Positions 6,420 to 13,857 of a stretch of 19,974 bases of DNA are shown here, in pieces; position 1 is the stretch's first letter; the number at the start of each line of letters is the position of its first letter. The notes under the pieces were generated by a model. The model was given only the letters and a program-made list of their open reading frames with translations, had not been told where the DNA came from and did no database searches. The position numbers and the translations under genes are program-made. Source of the stretch: Lachnospiraceae bacterium (GTDB lineage Bacteria > Bacillota > Clostridia > Lachnospirales > Lachnospiraceae); NCBI GenBank assembly GCA_900764225.1, contig CAAFNG010000078.1, positions 1 to 19,974 of the forward strand, written 5' to 3'.

Positions 6420-7436
6420 ATGAAAAGAAGATGGAAATCAGCAGTAGCAGCTCTTGCAGCAGTAGCAACAATTGGAAGCCTTACAGGGGTGACAACCTAT
6501 GCGGCGGACAGCGTCAGCATCACCAATGTATCTTATGATCCGACCAGAGAGCTTTACGAACAGTACAATAAGATTTTCCAGGAACACTGGAAAGAAAAAA
6601 CAGGTCAGGATGTGGAGATCACGCAGTCACATGGTGGTTCCGGCAAGCAGGCACTTGAGGTTGCCAACGGACTGGAAGCAGATGTGGTAACACTGGCACT
6701 TGAGTATGATGTGGATGCGATCCAGGATGCAGGACTTATCGATGACGGATGGGTGGATGAATTTCCGGAGGACAGTTCTCCATACACTTCGACTATTGTA
6801 TTTCTTGTAAGAAAAGGAAATCCCAAGAACATCAAAGACTGGGATGATCTGGTAAAGAAAGATGTAGGTGTGATCACACCAAATCCGAAAACCTCCGGCG
6901 GAGCAAGATGGAATTATCTGGCAGCCTGGGCCTATGCAAAAGATAAATATAACGGAGACGAAGATAAGATCAAAGAATTCATCGGAGATCTTTACAAAAA
7001 CGTACTTGTCCTTGATACCGGAGCCAGAGGTGCAACAACTTCATTTGTAGAAAACGGACAGGGAGATGTACTGATCGCCTGGGAAAATGAAGCCTATCTT
7101 TCCGTAAAAGATTATCCGGACGACTACGAGATCGTAACACCAAGCATCAGTATTCTTGCACAGCCGTCAGTAGCGGTAGTCGATAAAGTCGTAGACAAAA
7201 GAGGCACCAGAGATGTGGCAGAGGAATATCTGAATTATCTCTATTCCGATGAAGCACAGCGGATCGCCGGTGATAATTATTACCGTCCGTCAAACCAGGA
7301 TATTCTGAAAGAATACTCCGATGTGTTTGACCTGGACATCAATCTTGTCACTATTGATGATTTCGGCGGATGGAAAAAGGCACAGGAAACACATTTTTCA
7401 GATGGAGGGATTTTTGATCAGATTTATGAAGGATAA
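6420..7436 (+). CDS. sbp: Sulfate-binding protein (Sbp family), extracytoplasmic
   Basis: The 338-residue protein binds sulfate (or thiosulfate) for an ABC importer. Diagnostic stretches are [77 protein letters not shown] and [11 protein letters not shown], all very close to enterobacterial Sbp as I remember it. The signal peptide (KRRWK, then an Ala-rich core, cut near TYAA at residues 28-29) has no lipobox Cys; no Cys is present at all near the N-terminus. That is unusual for a Gram-positive binding protein, which is normally a lipoprotein. The gene stands alone: no permease or ATPase follows, and a strong terminator closes it. Its role fits the sulfate-assimilation operon 4 kb downstream. 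Horizontal origin from a Gram-negative is possible but untested. Confidence 0.95.
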   Translation: MKRRWKSAVAALAAVATIGSLTGVTTYAADSVSITNVSYDPTRELYEQYNKIFQEHWKEKTGQDVEITQSHGGSGKQALEVANGLEADVVTLALEYDVDAIQDAGLIDDGWVDEFPEDSSPYTSTIVFLVRKGNPKNIKDWDDLVKKDVGVITPNPKTSGGARWNYLAAWAYAKDKYNGDEDKIKEFIGDLYKNVLVLDTGARGATTSFVENGQGDVLIAWENEAYLSVKDYPDDYEIVTPSISILAQPSVAVVDKVVDKRGTRDVAEEYLNYLYSDEAQRIAGDNYYRPSNQDILKEYSDVFDLDINLVTIDDFGGWKKAQETHFSDGGIFDQIYEG

Positions 7437-7465
7437 CCGGCAGAAGATATGATCAGATAGAACAA

Positions 7466-7515
7466 CACAAAGGAGCTGCAGAACAATGAAGACTCAAGTT
7501 CTGCAGCTTCTTTTG
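7466..7515. terminator. Bidirectional terminator between sbp and the convergent minus-strand gene
   Basis: AGCTGCAGAAC (7474-7484) pairs perfectly with GTTCTGCAGCT (7498-7508) over 13 bases. Pairing extends outward (CACAAAGG with TTCTTTTGTG) with a G-U pair and a bulge, so that A-rich and T-rich arms flank the stem in both directions. Confidence 0.85.
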
Positions 7516-7599
7516 TGCAAATATGATGTGCCTTTTGCGACCGGAGATACAGCTATGGATTTTCCGGTATGCAAAATAACGGCAGAGGGGACAGGGGGA

Positions 7600-8910
7600 T
7601 CAGGTATGGCTTCCTTCGGTCAGGGAACAGCCATCCATCATACGGATTCCGTTTATGGTATCCAGATAGGTGTCATACATTTCCTTCCATTCGTCAGAGG
7701 CATCCTCGGAGTACTGGCTGATGGTGGACAGAAGATCGTATTTTTTGCCATCGACAGTTTCGATGCGGCCGAGATAGCCCTGCCATACACTGTCCAGAGG
7801 CTGGTCTTCACCATCGTAATATCTGGCTTCCAGGGTCAGTACAGGAACATCCTCATTGTAATAAGTCAGTTTATATCCACCATTTTCGGTTTCGGTCGTT
7901 TCATAACGGCAGAGATATTTCCAGCGCTCCGGAGTAAGAACCTGGAAGTAATCCGTCATGGCCATATCCACACGCTCTGCGTAAATGAAATCTATGGATT
8001 TGATCAGCTCGGTGGCTTCCTTTTCGGCTGCTTTATCATAGGTGTCTGACGGAGTCAGGATAAAGAGACCAAATGTATAATCGTCAGTCTGGCATACAAG
8101 AGCATCTACATTTTTTTCTTCTTCGTTGACTGCGGTTAAGTATTGATATTTTGTAGCAGGATAAGATTCAAAGGTAAGGTCCTTTTTGGTGATGATCTCG
8201 CCCTTTACCGGATAGTATTCTGCCAGAAAACCCTTCAGGGAAGAATCCTCCAGAGAAGAGTTTGGCACTTTTAAAACAAAAGCATTACTTTTTCCGCCAT
8301 TTACGGAACGCTGTTCGAAATAACCTTCTTTTTCGGGCATGGATTCTCTGATCGTATCATCGGCAGGAAATCCAACCCGCATATGAAGCTCGCCACGCTT
8401 TTCCCATTCAGAGGATTCTTCTGTGTCTGTATCGGAAGAGGAACTGGAGGATGAAGAATCGGAATTCTGCGAGGAGGAGTTTCCACTGGTATCGGAGGAC
8501 TCTTCTGAAGGATTTCCGGAGGAGGAATCAGCTTCTGAATCGGAATATTCCTGAAGATTACCATAGTCATCAATATAATATTTATCTCTGGAGCCAATAT
8601 ATGTGGTTCCGGTGGCATCCTCCAGCCACACACTGCCGTCCTCATAATAATAATGAGGTTCAAAAAAACCGTCCTGCTCGGTCCAGCCGGCATCGTTGCC
8701 CTCCATCAGTTCGCCGGAATCCGGATCAGGGGCGTAATTACCTTCGCCGATATATTCATCCTCAGAACCATTGCGGTACCAGTAATCTCCGTTTTCATCC
8801 TGCCAGATGTACTGACCGTCATCGGTTGGCGGGTCAGAAGCGAGAACCGGGACTGCAGATATAGAAAGAGCGATCGCACCTGTTAAAAGAAATAAGATTT
8901 TTTTATGCAT
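7600..8910 (-). CDS. Secreted protein of unknown function with a Ser-rich linker
   Basis: A 436-residue exported protein. The signal peptide is MHKKILFLLTGAIALS with a likely cut after VLA at residue 24. Residues about 25-125 are acidic and rich in Tyr, Trp, Gly and Asp, with repeating phrases such as YIWQDENGDYWY, DGSVWLEDATGTTYIG and YYIDDYGNLQEY, suggesting a beta-rich repeat unit. Residues about 130-170 are a low-complexity Ser/Glu/Asp linker. The remainder, about 265 residues, is a globular domain I do not recognise. There is no sorting signal or lipobox. I chose ATG 8910 because AGGAGG lies five bases upstream; a GTG at 8916 overlaps that ribosome binding site and is unlikely. It lies downstream of a sensor kinase/regulator pair on the same strand but behind their terminator, so any regulatory link is a guess. 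Confidence 0.75.
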   Translation of the reverse strand: MHKKILFLLTGAIALSISAVPVLASDPPTDDGQYIWQDENGDYWYRNGSEDEYIGEGNYAPDPDSGELMEGNDAGWTEQDGFFEPHYYYEDGSVWLEDATGTTYIGSRDKYYIDDYGNLQEYSDSEADSSSGNPSEESSDTSGNSSSQNSDSSSSSSSSDTDTEESSEWEKRGELHMRVGFPADDTIRESMPEKEGYFEQRSVNGGKSNAFVLKVPNSSLEDSSLKGFLAEYYPVKGEIITKKDLTFESYPATKYQYLTAVNEEEKNVDALVCQTDDYTFGLFILTPSDTYDKAAEKEATELIKSIDFIYAERVDMAMTDYFQVLTPERWKYLCRYETTETENGGYKLTYYNEDVPVLTLEARYYDGEDQPLDSVWQGYLGRIETVDGKKYDLLSTISQYSEDASDEWKEMYDTYLDTINGIRMMDGCSLTEGSHT

Positions 8911-8975
8911 AGGCACCTCCTGATAAATTGCGCAGCAGTTGTTCAGTTACTGTCTACGGATCATAAATTTTTACA

Positions 8976-9021
8976 AAATAAAAAGGATCTGTTTGTTAAG
9001 TATATTGTAACAGACAGATCC
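8976..9021 (-). terminator. Terminator of the sensor kinase/regulator operon
   Basis: On the minus strand GGATCTGT-C-TGTTA pairs with TAACA-A-ACAGATCC (plus-strand bases 8985-9021) with one mismatch and a short loop. A U-rich tract follows (plus-strand A-run 8976-8984). Confidence 0.85.
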
Positions 9022-9053
9022 TGATATCCGGAAATGTGAAGAAAAAGAGACAT

Positions 9054-9767
9054 TTACCGGCAGGTAAAAAGATATCCTTTCCCATAAACCGAGACAATGT
9101 CATATTCATCGGTATCCTCGGCACCGATCTTGACCCGCAGGTTAAAGATATGTCGCCGTACCGTGCTGGTATCCGTACCTGCACAGCTGCCCCATACCGC
9201 TTCGTAGAGCTCCTTTGCAGAAAAAATCTTTTCCTGGTTTTCGGCAAGGAGACGCAGCAGGGAGAATTCAATCCGGGTAAGGCCTATGTCAGCATTATTG
9301 AGATATGCATGGCCGTCTGAAAGATCCAGCCGCAGGCTTCCGATGGTGATCTGGCGGGAGGACTGAAATTTTTCTTTTATTTTTTCTTCCATTCGTTTCT
9401 GGCGTTCCAGAAGCATCTGGATCACGGCCAGAAATTCATCGAAATTATAAGGCTTGGTGAGATAATAGTCGCCTCCTTGCTGAAGCCCTTCTACTTTATC
9501 ACGGATATCACTTTTTCCTGTGAGGAAAAGAACCGGGTTCATGGTTTTTTCTCGGAAGTGGCGGCAGATATCCAGGCCGTTTCCGTCCGGAAGCATAATG
9601 TCCAGGATGAGAAGATCCGGTAGATGTTCTTCAAGCTGATGGCAGGCTTCGGCGGCTGTCTGTGCAGTAAGGACATCGTAGCCACGGCGCCGCAGCATCC
9701 GGCAGTTGGTATTCAGCACATGTTCTTCATCCTCGACCATAAGGATAAGCGATTTTTTTTCATTCAT
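9054..9767 (-). CDS. OmpR/PhoB-family response regulator
   Basis: The 237-residue protein has an N-terminal receiver domain and a C-terminal winged-helix DNA-binding domain. Receiver signatures are the acidic pair E12/D13, the phosphoacceptor D56 in LLILDIMLPDGNG, T83 in LFLTGKSD and K105 in YYLTKPY. The output domain runs from about residue 140: ITIGSLRLDLSDGHAYLN, LTRIEFSLLRLLAENQEKIFS, VRRHIFNLRVKIG and VYGKGYLF. It should bind DNA as a dimer when phosphorylated by the kinase gene directly before it. The ATG at 9767 abuts the kinase stop with no gap, and GGAGGA sits inside the end of the kinase gene, so the two are co-translated. The target regulon cannot be deduced from this window; the next minus-strand gene encoding a secreted protein is one candidate. 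Confidence 0.95.
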   Translation of the reverse strand: MNEKKSLILMVEDEEHVLNTNCRMLRRRGYDVLTAQTAAEACHQLEEHLPDLLILDIMLPDGNGLDICRHFREKTMNPVLFLTGKSDIRDKVEGLQQGGDYYLTKPYNFDEFLAVIQMLLERQKRMEEKIKEKFQSSRQITIGSLRLDLSDGHAYLNNADIGLTRIEFSLLRLLAENQEKIFSAKELYEAVWGSCAGTDTSTVRRHIFNLRVKIGAEDTDEYDIVSVYGKGYLFTCR

Positions 9768-11069
9768 TTATGATTCCTCCTCCGGAAGTGAGAAGAACAC
9801 CTGAGTTCCCTCGCCTTCTTTACTTTTCAGCCATATTTTGCCACCATGGGCAGTGATGATCTGATGACATACATAGAGACCTATGCCGTGCCGCCAGTAA
9901 TCTTTATCTGCAGAAACATAACCCTTGAGTGCGTTTTTTCGCATTTCTTCTGACATGCCGGTTCCGGTGTCGGAGACGCAGATGGTCTGCCAGCCTGGTT
10001 CGCCGGAAAGAGAAATAGTGATGGTTCCGTTCCTTGTGTGACGCTCTGCATTGGAGATCAGATTGGCGATAACCTGGATCAGCCGTTCCGGGTCTGCAGA
10101 GATTTCCGGGAGGCCGGGCTGTATCGTAAGGACCAGCTGGTTATTCCCGGGATTTGGATGACTGCTGAAATCTTTTTCCACAGAATGTAAAAGTGCTCCT
10201 AAATCTGATGGGACAAGGGAAAGGGCCAGCCGTCCCTGCTCAATGGAAACGGTATCCATAAGATCCAGCACGATCCGGTCAATCCGCATTACCGATTGTT
10301 CGATGGTGCGGAGATTTTCCTGCATAAGAGAGAAATCCAGAGGCTTTTCCCCAAGGAGCTCGGATGTGTCCCGTGCGTGGAGGGATATGGAGCTCAGAGG
10401 ATTTTTGATCTCGTGGGCAACGGTGGTCAGGAAGGTGGACTTGGCATTATCAAGGGAGCGCAGCCGCAGGTTCTGTTTCTCCAGAAGGAGCTGCTGCTGA
10501 TTGTATTCCTTCAGATGAAAATAGAGAACACTGCCGCAGACAATACTTACAGAGACAAACGCCAGAAGAATGTCTGCCAGTCGGTCAGCTTCCGTGGAAA
10601 AGGGAGTTACTGTGTCCGGAAAATGGTACGCAACCAGACACAGTCCTATATACAGGACAATCTCCAGCAGAGAAACAATTAGAGCCCGTCTTTTTTCCAG
10701 CATCAGCACGGTAAAAATAATGGCAAACACGAAGAAGGCCGGCATACCGCCATGATATCCGCCACTGGTAAAAAACATCACCGGAAAAACGATGAGAAAG
10801 ATCACGACAATGGTGATCAGGTAGCAGCGCTGATATTTTCCACTGTAATAGGAATAAAGAAAAAGTCCTCCGGAGACTGCAACCAGCGCAATGTTGATCA
10901 GTACATTTCCCCAGGAACCGGTCCCGAGACTGAGAAAGGCCATGATCAGGCTGATCACAGTGCCTCCCAAGGCGAGGATGTTGAACAGCCGGACGCGGAA
11001 ATCCAAGGTAGGGCTGAATAAAGAGTGAAAAATAGTTCGGAGCTTCGGATTTATATTGATAGGGATCAC
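9768..11069 (-). CDS. Membrane sensor histidine kinase
   Basis: This 433-residue frame has six hydrophobic segments in residues about 27-183 with very short loops, so it probably senses something within or at the membrane. A coiled linker (YNQQQLLLEKQNLRLR) follows, then HisKA with the phosphorylated H219 in TVAHEIKNPLSS, an N box with N340 in ANLISNAERHT, and G boxes DTGTGMS (367-373) and HGIGLY (394-399). It should phosphorylate the adjacent OmpR-type regulator. The start is odd. GTG 11069 is the only usual start codon near the N-terminus, but its first G is the last base of a perfect AGGAGG (11069-11074). At normal eight-base spacing the codon is ATC (11060-11058). The next standard in-frame start, a TTG about 60 bases in, has no ribosome binding site. 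Confidence 0.93.
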   Translation of the reverse strand: MIPININPKLRTIFHSLFSPTLDFRVRLFNILALGGTVISLIMAFLSLGTGSWGNVLINIALVAVSGGLFLYSYYSGKYQRCYLITIVVIFLIVFPVMFFTSGGYHGGMPAFFVFAIIFTVLMLEKRRALIVSLLEIVLYIGLCLVAYHFPDTVTPFSTEADRLADILLAFVSVSIVCGSVLYFHLKEYNQQQLLLEKQNLRLRSLDNAKSTFLTTVAHEIKNPLSSISLHARDTSELLGEKPLDFSLMQENLRTIEQSVMRIDRIVLDLMDTVSIEQGRLALSLVPSDLGALLHSVEKDFSSHPNPGNNQLVLTIQPGLPEISADPERLIQVIANLISNAERHTRNGTITISLSGEPGWQTICVSDTGTGMSEEMRKNALKGYVSADKDYWRHGIGLYVCHQIITAHGGKIWLKSKEGEGTQVFFSLPEEES

Positions 11070-11143
11070 CTCCTGCTCTTAATGTAGGTTTGTATGTCTG
11101 CGAGCATCTTTCTTTTGGGGTTGTAATTCCCGTAACTGCTATA

Positions 11144-11177
11144 ATTGTACCATGCTGCTGTATAGTTGTGTACACAA
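11144..11177 (-). promoter_or_regulatory. Probable kinase promoter with an overlapping 12-bp palindrome
   Basis: On the minus strand TACACA (11172-11167), a 17-base spacer and TACAAT (11149-11144) make a moderate sigma-A promoter. The perfect palindrome TTGTGTACACAA (11166-11177) covers the -35 box, a typical position for a repressor or autoregulation site. The binding protein is unknown. Confidence 0.5.
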
Positions 11178-11204
11178 AAAAATACATTTAATCCCATTTT
11201 CCTA

Positions 11205-11233
11205 TTGACATACTATGAATAGTAGGTTAATAT
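11205..11233 (+). promoter_or_regulatory. Sulfur operon promoter with a palindrome in the spacer
   Basis: TTGACA (11205-11210), a 17-base spacer and TAATAT (11228-11233) form a strong promoter. The spacer begins with TACTAT-GA-ATAGTA (11211-11224), a perfect 6-2-6 inverted repeat placed to block RNA polymerase. The TACTATNNATAGTA form recalls sites of Rrf2-family regulators such as CymR or IscR, but this is inference. No Rrf2 gene is in the window. Confidence 0.75.
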
Positions 11234-11262
11234 AAGTGTCAACAAAAGAAAGGGAAGAGGCT

Positions 11263-12501
11263 ATGAACGAATACGGCTTTAATACAGGGCTGCTCCATGG
11301 TACGAATGAGAAGTACCCACAGGGGGCCACACAGGTTCCGATTTATCAGAGCAGCGCATTCCGACATGAGAGCGCGGAAGACCTGGAGAAAATTTTTGAC
11401 AATAAAAAAATGGGCTTCTCCTATACAAGGATCAACAATCCTACGGTAGAGTCCTTTGAGAAGAGAGTGACCATGCTGGAGGATGGGATCGGTAGTGTGG
11501 CCTGTGCTTCCGGAATGGCAGCGCTGACCAATGCGTTTCTGAACATTCTTCAGGCGGGAGACGAGATCGTGGCAGCCTGCGGACTGTACGGCGGAACTGT
11601 GGAATTGTTCGATGATCTGAAGCCTTTCGGGATTTCCGTAAAATATGTGAAAGAGAATAAGCCGGAAGCTTTTGAGGCAGAGATCACAGAGAAGACGCGA
11701 CTTGTTTTTGCGGAGACCATTGGCAACCCCAAGCTGGATGTTACCGATATCCAGGCAGTTGCGGAAGTGGCACATAAGCATGACGTACCGCTGATCGTAG
11801 ACAACACGGTGGCAACACCGTATCTGATCCAGCCACTGAAGCTTGGAGCTGACATTGTGGTTCACTCCTCTTCCAAGTATATCAATGGAAGCAGTGATGC
11901 CATCAGCGGCATTCTTGTCTGTGGTAAGGGTCTGAAATGGGACCCTTACCGATATCCGGGACTTGCCCCGTACCGGAAATTCGGACCATTTGCATACATC
12001 GCCAAACTTCGGAACGGACTTTTCAGAAATACAGGCGCATGTCTTGCTCCACAGAATGCTTTCCTTAATAATCTGGGACTGGAAACCCTGGGACTTCGAA
12101 TGCAGAGACAGTGTGACAATGCACTGGAGCTTGCGAAGTTTTTACAGAGCCTGGGTGGTGACATTCAGGTAAATTATCCGGGACTTGAGGAGAACCCTTA
12201 TCATGAACTTGCGAAAAAACAGTTTAAGAATGGCTTCGGTGCCATCGTAACCGTGAGAACGGGAAGCAAGGAGAAGGCTTTTTCCATTATCAATTCCCTG
12301 AAGATCCCGCTGATCATTTCCAACATCGGAGACACGAAGACACTGGTGATCCATCCGGAATCCACCATCGCGGCACACATTTCCGACGAGGAGAAGCTGC
12401 AGTCCGGAGTATTCGAGGATCTGATCCGGATCAGCGTGGGAATCGAAGACATTGAAGATCTGAAGGAAGATTTCAGACAGGCGATAGAAAATAACAGATA
12501 A
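11263..12501 (+). CDS. metY: O-acetylhomoserine sulfhydrylase MetY
   Basis: A PLP enzyme of the Cys/Met metabolism family, 412 residues, that replaces the acetyl group of O-acetylhomoserine with sulfur to give homocysteine. Seen are YQSSAFRHES near the N-terminus, SYTRINNPTVESFE (substrate and PLP contacts), the ASGMAA loop (82-87), ETIGNPKLDV and the PLP lysine K205 in VHSSSKY. I chose ATG 11263, with GGGAAGAGG upstream. The GTG at 11236 lies at the expected transcription start just after the -10 and can be excluded. It is the first gene of the sulfur operon; sir follows after 32 bases. In Wolinella succinogenes a MetY of this kind takes sulfur from the HcyS thiocarboxylate rather than free sulfide, and the same partners are encoded downstream here. 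Confidence 0.94.
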   Translation: MNEYGFNTGLLHGTNEKYPQGATQVPIYQSSAFRHESAEDLEKIFDNKKMGFSYTRINNPTVESFEKRVTMLEDGIGSVACASGMAALTNAFLNILQAGDEIVAACGLYGGTVELFDDLKPFGISVKYVKENKPEAFEAEITEKTRLVFAETIGNPKLDVTDIQAVAEVAHKHDVPLIVDNTVATPYLIQPLKLGADIVVHSSSKYINGSSDAISGILVCGKGLKWDPYRYPGLAPYRKFGPFAYIAKLRNGLFRNTGACLAPQNAFLNNLGLETLGLRMQRQCDNALELAKFLQSLGGDIQVNYPGLEENPYHELAKKQFKNGFGAIVTVRTGSKEKAFSIINSLKIPLIISNIGDTKTLVIHPESTIAAHISDEEKLQSGVFEDLIRISVGIEDIEDLKEDFRQAIENNR

Positions 12502-12533
12502 AACTGCATGAGCAGAGAAATGGAGAGTTCGCT

Positions 12534-13397
12534 ATGGCAAAAGTAGATTACGCTACATTAAAAAAAGGTGGTTTCATGAGACAGAAGCAGAAAAATAACT
12601 TTTCCCTTCGTCTTGCCTGTGTAGGCGGAACCCTTACAGCAGAGAATCTTAAGAAGATCGCAGAAGTAGCTGAGAAATACGGTGACGGATATGTACATCT
12701 TACTTCCAGACAGGGAGTTGAGATTCCGTTCATTAAATTAGATGATATTGATGATGTAAAGGATGATCTTGCGAAAGGTGGATGCAAGCCTGGTGTCTGC
12801 GGACCGAGAGTTCGTACAGTTACAGCCTGCCAGGGTAATGCAGTCTGTCCGAGCGGAAATATCAACAGCTATGACATTGCGGTGAAATTAAATGAGAGAT
12901 ATTTCGGAAGAGAGCTTCCTCATAAATTCAAATTCGGTGTTACCGGATGTCAGAACAACTGTCTGAAGGCAGAGGAGAATGATGTAGGAATCAAGGGAGC
13001 AGCCCAGGTCAGCTGGAAAGAAGACGCATGTATCCACTGTGGTGTCTGCGAAAAGGCCTGCAGAGAAAACGCTATCTCCTTTGAGGATGACAAGCTGGTG
13101 ATCGACACAGAGAAATGTAACTACTGCGGCAGATGTGCAAAATCCTGTCCTGTAGATGCATGGGATGTAAACGAAGCATATATCGTTTCTTTTGGCGGAA
13201 CGTTTGGAAATCACATCAGCAAGGGACAGGAATTCCTTCCGCTGATCACCTCTGAGGAGCAGCTTTTCAGAGTGACAGATGCAGCAATCCAGTTCTTTGA
13301 TGATCATGCAAATCCGGGAGAACGTTTTAAATTTACCATCGACCGGGTAGGTGCTGAGAAACTTCAGGAAGTTTTGAAAGGAGCATACAATGGCTGA
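12534..13397 (+). CDS. Compact siroheme sulfite reductase with built-in ferredoxin domain
   Basis: A 287-residue protein predicted to reduce sulfite to sulfide. Residues about 20-80 match the ferredoxin-like half domain of nitrite/sulfite reductases (LRLACVGGTLTAENLKKI, VHLTSRQGVEIPF). The siroheme/[4Fe-4S] ligands are C99-x5-C105 (TACQGNAVCPSG) and C139-x3-C143 (TGCQNNCLK). Inserted next is a two-cluster ferredoxin module with CIHCGVCEKAC (166-176) and CNYCGRCAKSC (195-205). The chain is about half the size of CysI-type enzymes and resembles AsrC or low-molecular-weight assimilatory types. It is in an assimilatory operon with APS reductase genes. A nitrite substrate is possible but unlikely here. 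It overlaps the tusA-like gene by eight bases. GGAGAG precedes the ATG. Confidence 0.9.
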   Translation: MAKVDYATLKKGGFMRQKQKNNFSLRLACVGGTLTAENLKKIAEVAEKYGDGYVHLTSRQGVEIPFIKLDDIDDVKDDLAKGGCKPGVCGPRVRTVTACQGNAVCPSGNINSYDIAVKLNERYFGRELPHKFKFGVTGCQNNCLKAEENDVGIKGAAQVSWKEDACIHCGVCEKACRENAISFEDDKLVIDTEKCNYCGRCAKSCPVDAWDVNEAYIVSFGGTFGNHISKGQEFLPLITSEEQLFRVTDAAIQFFDDHANPGERFKFTIDRVGAEKLQEVLKGAYNG

Positions 13398-13635
13398 TAT
13401 TAAGATTGATGATACAGTAGATATTACCGATGTGGTCTGCCCGGTAACCTTTGTAAAAGCAAAGGTAGCACTTGAGGAGCTGGATGACGGACAGATCCTG
13501 GCGATCAAAATGAACGATGGAGAGCCGGTACAGAATGTGCCGAGAAGCGTGAAGGAAGAAGGACATCAGATCCTGAAGCTCGAGGACAACGAAGACGGAA
13601 CTTATACACTGATCGTAAGAAAAGTTGAAGAATAG
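13390..13635 (+). CDS. TusA-family sulfurtransferase
   Basis: An 81-residue protein of the TusA/SirA fold with the Cys-Pro motif at C17-P18 (DVVCPVTFVKAKVALEEL), the residue that carries a persulfide in this family. It starts inside the end of the sulfite reductase gene with AAAGGAG upstream, and the sulfur carrier gene follows after 12 bases. The location between sulfite reductase and the carrier suggests it relays reduced sulfur to the carrier adenylate. That is inference; TusA paralogs also serve tRNA thiolation and selenium metabolism, but neither has partners in this window. Confidence 0.85.
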   Translation: MADIKIDDTVDITDVVCPVTFVKAKVALEELDDGQILAIKMNDGEPVQNVPRSVKEEGHQILKLEDNEDGTYTLIVRKVEE

Positions 13636-13647
13636 GAGAACAGAGAA

Positions 13648-13857
13648 ATGACAATCACAGTTGCAGGAAATAAAAAAGAATACGAAGACGGACTGAAGCT
13701 TACAGAGCTTATTGAGAAAGAGGATATCGAAAGTCCTGAGTATGTAACCGTAACTATCAACGATGAATTTATCAGCAAGGCAGACGTTCCGGAGACAGAG
13801 GTAAAGGACGGCGATGTTGTTGAGTTCCTGTACTACATGGGAGGAGGCGCAAGATAA
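13648..13857 (+). CDS. hcyS: ThiS/MoaD-type sulfur carrier, HcyS-like
   Basis: A 69-residue beta-grasp protein. It starts MTITVAGNKKEY and ends VKDGDVVEFLYYMGGGAR, so like the ThiS of this window it carries two extra residues after Gly-Gly-Gly. Carriers of this sort (CysO in mycobacteria, HcyS in Wolinella) must be trimmed by a JAMM protease before adenylation, and such a protease gene is two genes downstream. The E1-like gene overlaps its stop by one base (TAATG), as expected for partners. In context the thiocarboxylate is most likely the sulfur donor to MetY. GenBank-style annotation would call it ThiS; a role in thiazole synthesis is possible, but a separate thiS sits in the thi operon. 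Confidence 0.88.
   Translation: MTITVAGNKKEYEDGLKLTELIEKEDIESPEYVTVTINDEFISKADVPETEVKDGDVVEFLYYMGGGAR

Noticed and set aside
7486..8049. Plus-strand frame of 187 codons after sbp
   Set aside because: It starts inside the bidirectional terminator and runs antisense to the secreted protein, which has a proper signal peptide and ribosome binding site.
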